DNA of 64,000 nucleotides from Neobacillus sp. CF12 (GCF_030348765.1 NZ_JAUCEU010000007.1:5119501-5183500); one strand, 5' to 3'; numbered from the stretch's first letter, positions 9,543 to 19,583 are shown. Notes: generated from the sequence alone by a model not told the origin. Made by a program: numbers and translations.

Positions 9543-10364
9543 TTAATGCTTTCTTAATCTTTCAATATGTAGAGTTAAGTATCCGAGTTCATGTTCGGGA
9601 AGTTGAATAGCATAAGTTTGCAAAAGGACCAAGGCAACTTTTTTTGCACAGTTGTAAGCAATAGGATATTTAGTTATGAAAATTTTTAGCATCTCATCAT
9701 CAAACAATTGAAACTTATTATTGCTAATCCTAGAAACAGCATAGCGAAGATGGGTCATTAAACGTTGGTAAGATAGCTCAACTTCGTCTATTTCAATTTT
9801 TAAGAATTCCTTGATAATCTGTATTATGTGACTGATAATGACCGTTTGTCTAAGAGTCTGCTTCATGTCACTACTATGTAACTTAGCTGTATGAATATGG
9901 AGAGCGATATAGGCTGCTTCATCAACATGCATTTTCAAATTTGTTCTCTTTTCAATATACCTAATTGACCACATTCCAATTTCAAATTCTTTTTTATAGA
10001 GAATCTTTATTTCATGCAAAAGCTTGTTTTTAAGATAAATCCCGTCTCTTACTCGTTCAATGGCAAAGGATAAATGGTCTGTCAGTCCTATATGAATATG
10101 TTCATTTAATTTTACGCCGAGGTATTCTTCTGCATATGTAATAATCTTTTCTGATATGTCAAAGTGTTCTTCGGGTATTTGGAGCAGTAGCTGTTGGAGT
10201 TTGTCATTTTCTTTCATAACAAAAATCTTTTCAATTTTGCTTGGACTAATAATGTCATGTCTCTTTTTTTGAAAAGCGATTCCCATACCTATAGCAATCT
10301 TTTCTTTATTGTTATCTGTCACCACAACGGCATTGTTGTTCAGGATTTTTTTGATTTTCAACAA
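9543..10364 (-). CDS. LicT/BglG-family transcriptional antiterminator
   Basis: 273 residues, the family length. An N-terminal CAT RNA-binding domain (about 1-55) is followed by two PTS regulation domains. The four PRD histidines typical of LicT are visible: H97 (LTDH) and H156 (LHIH) in PRD1, H205 (THLRY) and H266 (TLHIERL) in PRD2. Family knowledge: the dimer binds RAT RNA and prevents termination, and its activity is set by phosphorylation from HPr and from the cognate EIIB. The two identical RATs at 6457 and 9078 are the obvious local targets. Since the neighbouring PTS gene is dead, the sensing partner must be encoded elsewhere, or the switch may now be constitutive. Confidence 0.93.
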   Translation of the reverse strand: MLKIKKILNNNAVVVTDNNKEKIAIGMGIAFQKKRHDIISPSKIEKIFVMKENDKLQQLLLQIPEEHFDISEKIITYAEEYLGVKLNEHIHIGLTDHLSFAIERVRDGIYLKNKLLHEIKILYKKEFEIGMWSIRYIEKRTNLKMHVDEAAYIALHIHTAKLHSSDMKQTLRQTVIISHIIQIIKEFLKIEIDEVELSYQRLMTHLRYAVSRISNNKFQLFDDEMLKIFITKYPIAYNCAKKVALVLLQTYAIQLPEHELGYLTLHIERLRKH

Positions 10365-11037
10365 AAACTCAGCTCCTTTGTTACATCTAAATGTGTTAAT
10401 AGGCTTTTTTTATCATTAAAGAATATTCAGAAACAATAACTATTCCAAATTATAAGTAGGTAATTTCTTGAAGTAAATTGGGGGAATTCCAAAGTAAGGT
10501 TATTGATATTTTTTGACATAAAATTTCAATTTAATTATTTTTTTTACTTATTATGTAAAATCAGGTAGAGAAAGACAATATCATATTTTCATTTAGTGTC
10601 GATATTTGTATATTCTTATCACCTGATATTAGGGGATTTTGGAATTTTATGTGAAAATATCATTTTAATTTATTTAACCATGATTTTTCACATCTATTTA
10701 TTTTGTAATAGATGATTTAGAATATTCTATATATAGAACGATTTTGTTTAATTCAGAATATCTGAATGGTACTTTTTAGAAAGCCTCAATTATTAATCAT
10801 ATGATTGACAGGGATAGGAAAAGGACCTATTTTAGACTCGCGATAGATGCAGGATTAGTTAAAAGATTAATAGGTAAGTTTATTAATTGTGAAGTTGAGT
10901 ATTCAAGTAGAGTCACATTTTTACAAATATATAACACTACTAATTAACTATATAAAGGAGAAATTTGATGAGAAAGATTTGAATAAGAGCTAATAATAAT
11001 TGATACTTAAAACCTAAAATAAAGAGGAGAATGTAAG
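10365..11037. other. AT-rich divergent intergenic region
   Basis: Lies between the minus-strand antiterminator and the plus-strand GH20 gene and should hold promoters for both. It contains one copy of the TTCCCCCAATTTA motif (reverse orientation, 10474-10490). An open frame of 48 codons at 10801-10947 (start MIDRDRKRTYF) has no ribosome site and matches nothing I recognise. No RAT or cre-like site was found here, so GH20 is apparently not under the same RNA switch. Confidence 0.5.
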
Positions 11038-14000
11038 TTGAAAAAATTAATAAGAAATAAAATGTTCCCTTTGACATTAGTAATTATGTTACTAACTAAT
11101 TTACTTCTTAATTTTGGATTAATATTACCTAATAAAGTTAAAGCTGCTCCCAATATTCCTTCCTTATTACCTAAACCTGTAAGTTATATACCCGGCACTG
11201 GTCAATTTACTTTAACACCCAACAGTTCGGTATACGTAGCTGGTAATTCTCAAGAGGAAACAGATGAAATTTTTAACGTTGCCAAATTACTTGTAGAAAA
11301 GTTGAATATTTCCACAGGATTTAATATCAAAATTATAAAATCAAATAGCCCTCAAGCAGGAAGTATTTATTTTACTACAGTAGGAGGAACTTCTGATCAA
11401 GGGAATGAAGGATATAGGTTAGTTACAGAAACTGATAAAGTTACAATTACTGCGTATAAACCTGAAGGTATTTTCAGAGGTACACAAACATTAATACAGC
11501 TCTTTCCTGCAGAAATTGTAAAGAGTACAATTGTCACTGAAGTACCATGGGTTATACCTAGTTCAACTATTAATGACAAGCCTTCATATAGTTATCGAGG
11601 TCTAATGCTAGATGTAGCTAGACACTTTTTCACAGTAGATCAAGTTAAGCGTCAGATTGATCTTGCATCACAGTATAAGATTAATAAACTCCATTTACAC
11701 TTGTCCGATGATCAGGGATGGCGAATTGAAATTAAATCCAGACCAGACCTTACAACATATGGAAGCATATCTGCAGTTAATCGTGATCCGGGTGGATATT
11801 ATACACAGGAACAATTTAAGGATATCATAAGCTATGCAAATGCTAGATTTATCGAAGTTATTCCTGAAATTGATATGCCTGGACATACGAATGCAGCATT
11901 AGCATCTATTCCAGAATTAAATCCTACTGGAGTCAGAGCGCAACCTAGGTATGATACAGCTGTAGGATATAGTACACTTATGGCTCGTTCTGAAGCAACA
12001 TATGATTTTGTTGATGATGTAATAAGTGAACTTGCTGCTATTTCACCTTCACAGTATATTCATATGGGAGGGGATGAATCTCATTCAACTTCTGCAGCAG
12101 ATTACGATTATTTTATAGGAAGGGTCGCAAGTATTGTAAGTAAATATGATAAGAAAGTTGTAGGATGGGACCCATATGATACTTCAACAGGTATTACATC
12201 GAATGATTCCATTCTTCAAAACTGGCATTGTACTCCTACAACTGGGACTTCTGCCATATCAAAAGGAATGAAGATGATATTATCTCCTGCAAATGCTTAT
12301 ATAGATCAGAAATACTACTCTAATTCTCCTTTAGGATTAAGTTGGAGAGGATTTATAAATACAAATAAAGCTTACAATTGGGATCCAACAGATTTTGCTC
12401 CTGCAGCTTCTATTTATGGAATAGAAAGCACACTATGGACAGAAACCGTTGTTACTCAGGATAATTTGGATTATATGATATATCCAAGATTAATAGCTAA
12501 TGCAGAAGTTGGCTGGACACCTAAGAGTATTAGAGACTGGACCGATTTTAAGACTAGACTTTATAACCATGCTTCAAGTTTACAGAATAAGGGAATTAAG
12601 TATTTCGCAGATCCTATTGCTTTCACTCCGCCAGCACTGCCAATTAACTCAAAATGGAACATGGATGAAGGTACAGGAACTAGTGCAGCCGATAGATCAG
12701 GTAGATATAATGCAACATTATTAAGTACCACAACATCTCTTCCTACATGGACAACAGGAAAATTTGGAAGTGCTGTTAGTCTTAATGGGACTTCTCAATA
12801 TATAAGTTTGGGAGGCACAGAGATAACTGGAGACTGGACGTTAGGTATGTGGGTTTATGGCAAATCTAATATGACCAAAACTGCTGAGGCACTAGTTAGT
12901 GGCCCAACTTCTAGTATTAAGGCTAACCAATGGAATAAAACAGGTAAAGTTGGATTTTCTGTATTTGGAGTTAAAGACAGTACATTCAATTATAAGCTTC
13001 CTACTACAAACACATGGGTTCATCTGACCTTTGTTGGCTCTAATGCTGGGACATCACTTTATGTTAATGGTGTACTTTCTCAAACACTTCCAGATAAAAT
13101 GAATTGTCCAATGTCATATGTGGGAGCTGAAATACAACCTGGAACTGGTTCAAAAACTTCATTCTTTGCAGGTAGCGTAGACCAACTAACAATAGTCGAT
13201 AGAGCTTTGAGTGCCAGTGAGATTGTAACGTTGACCAAATCACCAATAGCAACTTTAAGTTCAATTACTTTAAATGGAACCCCATTAAATGGATTTGCAG
13301 CACAAACAACAGATTACAATGTAGTGTTACCGGCAGGAACAACTGAAGTTCCAACAGTAGCTGCAACTTCATCAGATAGTAATGCAAGTGTAGTAGTAAC
13401 AGCTGCAAATAACCTTCCAGATACAACAACTATAAAGGTAACTGCTGAGGATGGGACTACAACAAAGACATACAATGTTAATTTTACAGTTGATAAATTG
13501 AATGCTGTAACTATTGCTGCTGATAAAACGGAGCTAAGCAAGACAAACGAAGGAACGATTAGTATATCAGGAAAGCTTGAAAGTGGATTGGATGCAGATT
13601 TATCAAAAGCTACCATACAGTATAAAAGCAGTAATACAGAAGTATCATCTGTAGATAACAACGGTGTAATAACACCTAATAATGAGGGAAATGCAGTTAT
13701 TACTGCAATAGTTAATCTATATGGTACAATAATCGAATCAAATAACATCCCAATCGTAGTAGATTATACAGCACCTGTTTCTTTTGCAGAGGTAATTGGA
13801 AACGGTTCGAATGATTGGTATAATTCGAATGTAACTGTTACTTTAGGTTCAAATGATAATTTGAGCGGCCTTCACAGTACAGAATACAGAATAGGCAATA
13901 GCGGAGATTGGATACCTTATAATAACCCAGTTGACATTAATCAAGAGGGAGCTTATACGCTCGAATTTCGCTCGATGGACAGAGCGAGTAATATAGAAGA

Positions 14001-14607
14001 GACAAAACAGCAGATTATTAAAATTGATAAAACAATGCCGCATTTTAATCTTACTGTAAATGGTAATAACTTAAATGATGGAGCGTCCTTCGATGACTAT
14101 TTACCACTTACCTTTAAAGTCGCAGATGATTTATCTGGAATTGATTCAGCAAAAATCAATATAGACGGAGAGGTCTATATTATTGACACTAATACACAGC
14201 AGAGCGTAGTTATTGACATGGCAGGGAAACCAGGAAGTTTTACAGCTCTAGTTACACTAGAGGATTTTGCTGGAAACCAATTGGAAACTTCGTTTAGCTT
14301 TAATGTCACTACAAGTATTAACTCAATGATGGAGTTGGTAAGCCGCTATATGAATTCAGGTGAACTCTCCGGACCGATAATACCACAGCTTACAAATCAA
14401 CTTATGCAAGCCCAGCATCAGCTAGATAAGGGGGACTCTAATCATGCAGCTAAGCATCTGCAGGACTTTTTAGACGGTCTTAATAATAAAGCATTAGTTA
14501 ACTATAGCAGTGAAAAAGCTAAAACAGTTTTGAATGCAGATGCACATAAAATAATAAATAACATAACTTATCCATTCTATTTGATTGCAGCCAAATACAG
14601 TTATTAA
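11038..14607 (+). CDS. Large secreted multidomain GH20 beta-N-acetylhexosaminidase
   Basis: 1189 residues starting at TTG behind AAAGAGGAGA. A signal peptide ends near residue 36 (KVKAAPN). A GH20b domain (about 40-165) precedes the GH20 barrel (about 170-520), which begins YSYRGLMLDVARHFF and contains the catalytic Asp-Glu pair in HMGGDES (D346-E347). Then follow a LamG/concanavalin-like jellyroll (about 538-735), a cadherin-like beta-sandwich (about 738-820), a bacterial Ig-like domain (about 822-905), an OmpL47-type domain (about 911-1000, with the NDNLSGLHSTEYRI motif) and a C-terminal FIMAH-like helical module (about 1092-1175). It cleaves terminal GlcNAc/GalNAc from chitin-like or host glycans outside the cell. 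No LPXTG motif or SLH domain is seen, so retention would depend on the accessory domains. Confidence 0.93.
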   Translation: MKKLIRNKMFPLTLVIMLLTNLLLNFGLILPNKVKAAPNIPSLLPKPVSYIPGTGQFTLTPNSSVYVAGNSQEETDEIFNVAKLLVEKLNISTGFNIKIIKSNSPQAGSIYFTTVGGTSDQGNEGYRLVTETDKVTITAYKPEGIFRGTQTLIQLFPAEIVKSTIVTEVPWVIPSSTINDKPSYSYRGLMLDVARHFFTVDQVKRQIDLASQYKINKLHLHLSDDQGWRIEIKSRPDLTTYGSISAVNRDPGGYYTQEQFKDIISYANARFIEVIPEIDMPGHTNAALASIPELNPTGVRAQPRYDTAVGYSTLMARSEATYDFVDDVISELAAISPSQYIHMGGDESHSTSAADYDYFIGRVASIVSKYDKKVVGWDPYDTSTGITSNDSILQNWHCTPTTGTSAISKGMKMILSPANAYIDQKYYSNSPLGLSWRGFINTNKAYNWDPTDFAPAASIYGIESTLWTETVVTQDNLDYMIYPRLIANAEVGWTPKSIRDWTDFKTRLYNHASSLQNKGIKYFADPIAFTPPALPINSKWNMDEGTGTSAADRSGRYNATLLSTTTSLPTWTTGKFGSAVSLNGTSQYISLGGTEITGDWTLGMWVYGKSNMTKTAEALVSGPTSSIKANQWNKTGKVGFSVFGVKDSTFNYKLPTTNTWVHLTFVGSNAGTSLYVNGVLSQTLPDKMNCPMSYVGAEIQPGTGSKTSFFAGSVDQLTIVDRALSASEIVTLTKSPIATLSSITLNGTPLNGFAAQTTDYNVVLPAGTTEVPTVAATSSDSNASVVVTAANNLPDTTTIKVTAEDGTTTKTYNVNFTVDKLNAVTIAADKTELSKTNEGTISISGKLESGLDADLSKATIQYKSSNTEVSSVDNNGVITPNNEGNAVITAIVNLYGTIIESNNIPIVVDYTAPVSFAEVIGNGSNDWYNSNVTVTLGSNDNLSGLHSTEYRIGNSGDWIPYNNPVDINQEGAYTLEFRSMDRASNIEETKQQIIKIDKTMPHFNLTVNGNNLNDGASFDDYLPLTFKVADDLSGIDSAKINIDGEVYIIDTNTQQSVVIDMAGKPGSFTALVTLEDFAGNQLETSFSFNVTTSINSMMELVSRYMNSGELSGPIIPQLTNQLMQAQHQLDKGDSNHAAKHLQDFLDGLNNKALVNYSSEKAKTVLNADAHKIINNITYPFYLIAAKYSY

Positions 14608-14634
14608 ACCAGTGTCAAGATTTGTATAATATTT

Positions 14635-14667
14635 TGTCACCAGCTTTTGCTGGTGTTTTTTTTTACG
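14635..14667 (+). terminator. Terminator of the GH20 gene
   Basis: CACCAGC / GCTGGTG stem with a TTTT loop and a run of nine T, 30 bases after the stop. Confidence 0.88.
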
Positions 14668-16123
14668 GCAACGAGAAATATTTACATCGCTTTATTTTTA
14701 AAAGGTATATTAGTCTTTTCCGACTTTTTAGTGGATTTTAAAAAAAGCCCTTCAATTAGGACGTGCTAGAAACGGATATTGAAACATATTAAGGGTGAAT
14801 GATCGGCTGGAACAAATGATTTCAGAAAATGAACGTTATAGTAGGAGCATACATGATTATGAACAAAAAGAAAAAGAATAGGAAATATACAGGCAACTTC
14901 CCCATATGAGGCCATTATGAATGAGAATGGATTTTGACTTTTAGATTTAATAATTGCATCTTAGAACTAACATTTTCTGAAAAGTAGAAAAAAAGAAATG
15001 TCAGTTACGAAATAAAGAGTGTAAATTCGTTCCCCCAATCTAGGTACATGGGGGATGGTCATTATATACTATTAAGGTTGTGAAGGAACAAGTCGAAAAT
15101 TAAAGAAGTATCGCAAAGTGGAAAATAATCTTTACTAATATACTAAATGTAAGTGGCATATGATTTGCTCTTTGATTCTAAGATTTTTTACATGAAACAG
15201 TTTGCGTCTTTCCAATGGGAAGACGCTAATTTGTTTTCCAATTTTGGCAAGAAATATTATTTTTCTACATAATGAGTAAATGTCCAAAAAACCATATACG
15301 TTTCTAGTCCTTTTATACATATTTTAATTAGTTTATTTTTTGTATTTTCGCAATATTATATTAATTATGTTTATTTCCCCCCATTTAAAGAGAAAATACT
15401 CCACTAAAAATATTGATTTCGACAAAGATATAAATATTTTTCCTGATAATAACTTGAAATTCTACTTTAATATTGTTTATTGACAATTTTTTTAATCGAA
15501 ATTTTTAATATATAAGTCTATCGAACTAGTCTTTATTCCCCCAATTTACCTTTATTTATGTTGTATGTACAATTTTACTAGTATGTATTTACTAAAAATG
15601 ATAGTGAATTGTAATTTTATTAAATTACTAATCTCATAAAAGTAGCAAAGTTAATTACCAGTTGAAGGCATTTAAAGTCATGACTACTGCAGTTGTAACA
15701 TCCTTACTTCTTTCAACATTCACAGTTTTTGGGATATAATTTGTTCCTTTCATTGCAATTCTACCAAATTGGTAAGAAAGATTACTCGTTTGAAGAAAGG
15801 AACAGTGGTATATATAAATTTTTTAAATACGTCGTTTCAAAATTTTTCTTGCAGAAATTTTGACGCTGCTGTATTTGAGGGGTTTTTTGACACAAAGCAT
15901 GAGCATTTTCAAATGGAATTTTACTAAGTCTAGTATTCTAAATTTTTGATTTAGCCAGTGCGTGTGTCGAAAAATCAACATTTTTCCAGAACTACTATCT
16001 CTCAAAGTAAGGAGGAGGTTAGAAGAGAAAAAAGTAAGGAATTGTTTTTTATGTATGGTTAAATTTTATTTTAAAGTCATTTTCAATTAAAAAAATGAAT
16101 TAATTACGAGGGGAGAAAAAATT
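14668..16123. other. 1.45-kb AT-rich region without an intact gene
   Basis: Contains several decayed pieces: a charged fragment near 14795-14880 (VNDRLEQMISENERYS...) and a short signal-peptide-like reading at about 15659-15741 that stops after about 24 codons. Three copies of a TTCCCCC-containing motif occur at 15028, 15375 and 15535. The stretch at 15823-16005 has a slightly different composition and reads as non-coding on both strands. The promoter of the downstream secreted pair should be in the last few hundred bases. Confidence 0.45.
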
Positions 16124-16660
16124 ATGAGTAATGTAAAAAAATCACATGTATTCAAAGTGATGCTTGCAACATTATTATGTACGGCAGTCATATTTGGTAC
16201 TCTAGCAAACGCAAAAATAGGATCAGCAGCTGTTTCAAAAAATAAATATAGCTATGCTGAAGTTATCCAAAAATTTTCTAATAATGGTGAACAAGGTCAA
16301 GTGAAGCAATATATCAAGTTTTTGCAAGACGATACGTATAAACCAAGCATTGCAAATCCAAGCGTTTACATGCCTAATTTGGATAACGCAAATACATTTG
16401 TAAATAAGGACTTTACTGTGAAGCCTTCTATTTTCCCTTCACTTCGTGGAGTGAAAACTTCCGTACTTGATGCATCACGCACTTATTTGTGGATTGGAAC
16501 AAATGATGGTGTAATCAAAACAAATCTTAAAACGAAAAAAGTAGAAAGTTTCACAGCGGCAAATGGCAGTCTACTTGATGATAAAGTTCTTCTTCTAATT
16601 GATAATGGCCATGAAGGTGTGTACGCAATTACTGAGACAGGGGTAACGGAACTAAAATAG
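16124..16660 (+). CDS. Secreted protein with a two-blade regulator-propeller module
   Basis: 178 residues, ATG start behind GAGGGGAG. A signal peptide (about 1-34) is followed by a helical, lysine-rich segment. The C-terminal part (108-178) contains two beta-propeller-type repeats: YLWIGTNDGVIKTNL at 121-135 and the VLLLIDNGHEGVYAITETGVTEL stretch at 155-177. They resemble the Reg_prop repeats of sensor-kinase ligand domains. The protein stops directly after the second repeat, whereas the downstream sibling continues with a large helical domain after its own two repeats. It may be a partner supplying extra blades, or a truncated paralogue. Function unknown. A 66-base gap with no terminator suggests co-transcription with the next gene. 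Confidence 0.8.
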   Translation: MSNVKKSHVFKVMLATLLCTAVIFGTLANAKIGSAAVSKNKYSYAEVIQKFSNNGEQGQVKQYIKFLQDDTYKPSIANPSVYMPNLDNANTFVNKDFTVKPSIFPSLRGVKTSVLDASRTYLWIGTNDGVIKTNLKTKKVESFTAANGSLLDDKVLLLIDNGHEGVYAITETGVTELK

Positions 16661-16726
16661 TTATACATTGAGATCTGATGAAAAATAGAAATATTGAAAA
16701 TATTCTCAAAAAAAGGGGAAAAAATT

Positions 16727-19333
16727 ATGTTGAAAATGTCTAAGAAGATTTTAGCAGTTTCCAGCATAGCGGCGATGCTGTTATCATCACCAGTTTCTAC
16801 AGTGGTACAAGCTGAAACGCCTGCTGGTGCAAAGTATAAGCCTGTACAACTAAGTGCAGTACGCACTAAAGAAATCTCCTACTACAAAATAGGTGATACT
16901 GCTATTCCAGCAAGCCTAAACTGGGTTACAGATAAAACAGCCCTAGATTTTATTCCAACTACAATTGTTGGTGATGTGAATTCCGTTGTTAAAGATGCAG
17001 ACAATGTCTATTGGATAGGAACTCAAAATGGATTACAACGTGTTGATTTCACTGAGAAAGATGCACGCGATATTGTACAGTACATGACTGGGCCAAGATA
17101 CCTCTATGGTGGAGATGACAATGTCCTCTCACTTGCTGCTGACGGAGCAGGTGGTATTTGGGTGAAAAATAAACTTGGGGTAACGCATATTGCAATGCCT
17201 AAAAGAACAATGAAACAAAAAGCTGATTTTTATGAAAAATTGAATCAAACCGTAAATGATCGTCGTGGAATGGTTGCATCTGCTCCGTTTACATTTACTG
17301 ATTCAGGAAAATCTTATGTAGATTACAACTCACCTTCTGGATCCTTTGTTGGTAGGCCAGCAACAAGTGATAACGATGGACTTTGGACTGCAATGTATGC
17401 ACTTGGAGAAATTTATCGCTATAACACATTAAAAACTGAGTATGGTGAAAATCCAACAAACGCTCAAAAAGAAGAAATCGTTGCGGCTCGTGATGCAGCA
17501 ACAAGAGCTACTAAAGCTGTACTTCTATTAAGTTATGTTTCTGGTCGTGACAATGGATTCCCTGCGAGATCTTATAATTTAACAAGTGAAGCAGCAGCAG
17601 CTACAACTGGCGGTACGGATTATGGGTACCAATCTCAAAATGGGTTCTGGTTCCACAGTATCGTTGACGGATCGACCAATCCAAACGGTATTATCCCAAG
17701 CATGCAAAGAAAAGATAAACAGCCAATAGGTTATTCGATCGTACGTGTTACAAATGATGCGATGACAAAAATTGGAGATCAGCTTTATGCTTCGGGAGAT
17801 CCTTCGGATCCAATGAGCTATAACGGTGTACAATTAAGTCAAGCAGCAATTAACGAATTGAACAAAACTCGTCCAGATGGGCAAAAATTGGGTACTGATA
17901 TTTATATCTTAGACGAGGATGGCAATAAACATGTAATGCCTGTCATTACCCAAGCTTCAGTTAATGACCCTAATCACACAGCAAAAAATGATAGTACAAT
18001 AAACGAAAATAATAAACCGGTATTCCAATTAACCGTACCGATTTATGCAAAAATCCCTAAGATTTTTAACGACTTATTCCCTGCAAGAGCAATCGCTGCA
18101 GATGGTTATGTTGATCAAAACCAAATTGTATACAAAGCTGATACTTCATCAGACGAAGTAGATGGACACTATGCAGTATTCTTTGCAGCATACACTGTTT
18201 TATGTGATGATTCAACACCTGAATTAAAAGCTCTTAAGCCAATGATTGCTGAAATTACACATAAAATGACAAATCTTATTCTGAAGGATAAAAATTATTT
18301 TATTGAAGATGCAACTGGTAAAGGAACACAATGGTCAAGATGGACATCTAAGTATTTCAACGATAATATCGGTGAAATGGAAAAACAACCTGAATGGAGT
18401 TCAAATGTAGGTATCTATGATACCAAAGACGAAGCTCTATCTTACGGTTATGAGGATGGACCACTTAATGCACTTGAGGTTATGGCAACGTTGAAAACAG
18501 CGATGACTGTAACAAGTAAAGACTATCCAATGGATCAAAAAATGTACCAAGATGCTTATAATCTAACATTTGATTCAAGTTATAGTAAGGAAGAGCCTTA
18601 CGTGAACGGAAAAGGTTACATGGGTATGGCGCTTGAGTACATTAAACGTCGTGAAGTACGTCAAGCAACTCATGCTTTCAACATTTTAAAGGAACTTGCA
18701 ACCTATGAAAACGTTTTAGACCTTTACAATGCTAGTATAGATGATTGGCAGGCTCGTTCACATATCAATTCAACTATTCACAATGACTGGACACAGTATA
18801 TCAATTATTCAGATGAAGAACTTGGTTGGTTCCCAATTTATCAATTGATTTTACAAGAAAAGAATCCTGTGCGTTACAAGCAAATCGTTGACTCATATAT
18901 CCAATGGTATGAAAATGAAAAACGTGAAGAAAATCCGTTCTACACTTTCTTATATCAGTTAGCTAAACCAACTGATAATTCAGTAAGTATGCAACAAGAT
19001 ATTCAAAGTTCTGTAAGATTCTTGTATAGAACTCAACACGTGAAAATTGGTTTCCCTGTAAGTTATGATAGACAAGATGTTTTCTATATTGAACCAGGCG
19101 ATAGAGATGGTGCAAAAGCACAAACTAACTATGCATTACCATTAGATGAGCAAAGAATTCACAGAAACAATTCAAATCCATTCGCTCGTGTATCAAATAG
19201 TGCTAAGGACTACTCACCAAATGCAAACTTTAATTATAACACTGGTGGCGGTAGAAACATGGACGATGGCGTTACATTCTTACTACCTTACTGGTTTGGA
19301 CGCAGCTTTGGAATCATCAAAGAAGTAAACTAG
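16727..19333 (+). CDS. Large secreted protein: two propeller repeats plus helical (enzyme-like) domain
   Basis: 868 residues. I start it at the ATG preceded by AAAAGGGGAA rather than at an upstream in-frame TTG without such a site. A signal peptide ends at VQA (29). Two propeller-type repeats follow (YWIGTQNGLQRVDF at 95-108, GGIWVKNKLGVTHI at 142-155). The rest (about 165-868) is rich in helices and in aromatic and acidic motifs such as DGLWTAMYALGEIY, GYQSQNGFWF, GTQWSRW, GYEDGPLNALEV and EELGWFPIYQL. This is reminiscent of the (alpha/alpha) barrel folds of secreted carbohydrate-active enzymes. I do not recognise a named family or a catalytic motif. The neighbours, secreted GlcNAc hydrolases, make a role in extracellular glycan breakdown plausible but unproven. 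Confidence 0.8.
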   Translation: MLKMSKKILAVSSIAAMLLSSPVSTVVQAETPAGAKYKPVQLSAVRTKEISYYKIGDTAIPASLNWVTDKTALDFIPTTIVGDVNSVVKDADNVYWIGTQNGLQRVDFTEKDARDIVQYMTGPRYLYGGDDNVLSLAADGAGGIWVKNKLGVTHIAMPKRTMKQKADFYEKLNQTVNDRRGMVASAPFTFTDSGKSYVDYNSPSGSFVGRPATSDNDGLWTAMYALGEIYRYNTLKTEYGENPTNAQKEEIVAARDAATRATKAVLLLSYVSGRDNGFPARSYNLTSEAAAATTGGTDYGYQSQNGFWFHSIVDGSTNPNGIIPSMQRKDKQPIGYSIVRVTNDAMTKIGDQLYASGDPSDPMSYNGVQLSQAAINELNKTRPDGQKLGTDIYILDEDGNKHVMPVITQASVNDPNHTAKNDSTINENNKPVFQLTVPIYAKIPKIFNDLFPARAIAADGYVDQNQIVYKADTSSDEVDGHYAVFFAAYTVLCDDSTPELKALKPMIAEITHKMTNLILKDKNYFIEDATGKGTQWSRWTSKYFNDNIGEMEKQPEWSSNVGIYDTKDEALSYGYEDGPLNALEVMATLKTAMTVTSKDYPMDQKMYQDAYNLTFDSSYSKEEPYVNGKGYMGMALEYIKRREVRQATHAFNILKELATYENVLDLYNASIDDWQARSHINSTIHNDWTQYINYSDEELGWFPIYQLILQEKNPVRYKQIVDSYIQWYENEKREENPFYTFLYQLAKPTDNSVSMQQDIQSSVRFLYRTQHVKIGFPVSYDRQDVFYIEPGDRDGAKAQTNYALPLDEQRIHRNNSNPFARVSNSAKDYSPNANFNYNTGGGRNMDDGVTFLLPYWFGRSFGIIKEVN

Positions 19334-19401
19334 CTAGCCAACTATTAAAAAGATTCGACTTTTTCTTAGTTAGCAGGTTTGATCCCTTCACAGAACATCG
19401 G

Positions 19402-19440
19402 TATTAGGCCCTAATATTACCAGGGCCTTTTCTTTTTTTC
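19402..19440 (+). terminator. Terminator of the secreted propeller pair
   Basis: AGGCCCT / AGGGCC stem followed by TTTTCTTTTTTT. A weaker inverted repeat (CTAGCCAACTA / TTAGTTAGCAG) precedes it. Confidence 0.8.
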
Positions 19441-19583
19441 ATTTCGTTCCTAAAAACTCCTGAGGTGACTATTGTTAGTAGGATTTTTAGAAAGGAGTAT
19501 AAGTCTGTCCACTTGAATAATTTTGTTAAAATTCCCCCCCAATTATTTAGGGGAGAATATAAAATTCTACTAAGCAGTGTAAA

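Noticed and set aside
10801..10947. 48-codon frame upstream of the GH20 gene
   Set aside because: No ribosome site, no recognisable family, AT-rich surroundings; reported only as a note in the intergenic entry.
13314..13748. 144-codon open frame on the minus strand
   Set aside because: Lies entirely inside the GH20 gene, reads as low-complexity Leu/Val/Ser-rich sequence and has no ribosome site; it is a shadow of the Thr/Ala-rich accessory domains.
15135..16005. Two minus-strand frames of about 60 codons in the 1.45-kb spacer
   Set aside because: No ribosome sites, basic composition typical of translated AT-rich spacer, no family match.
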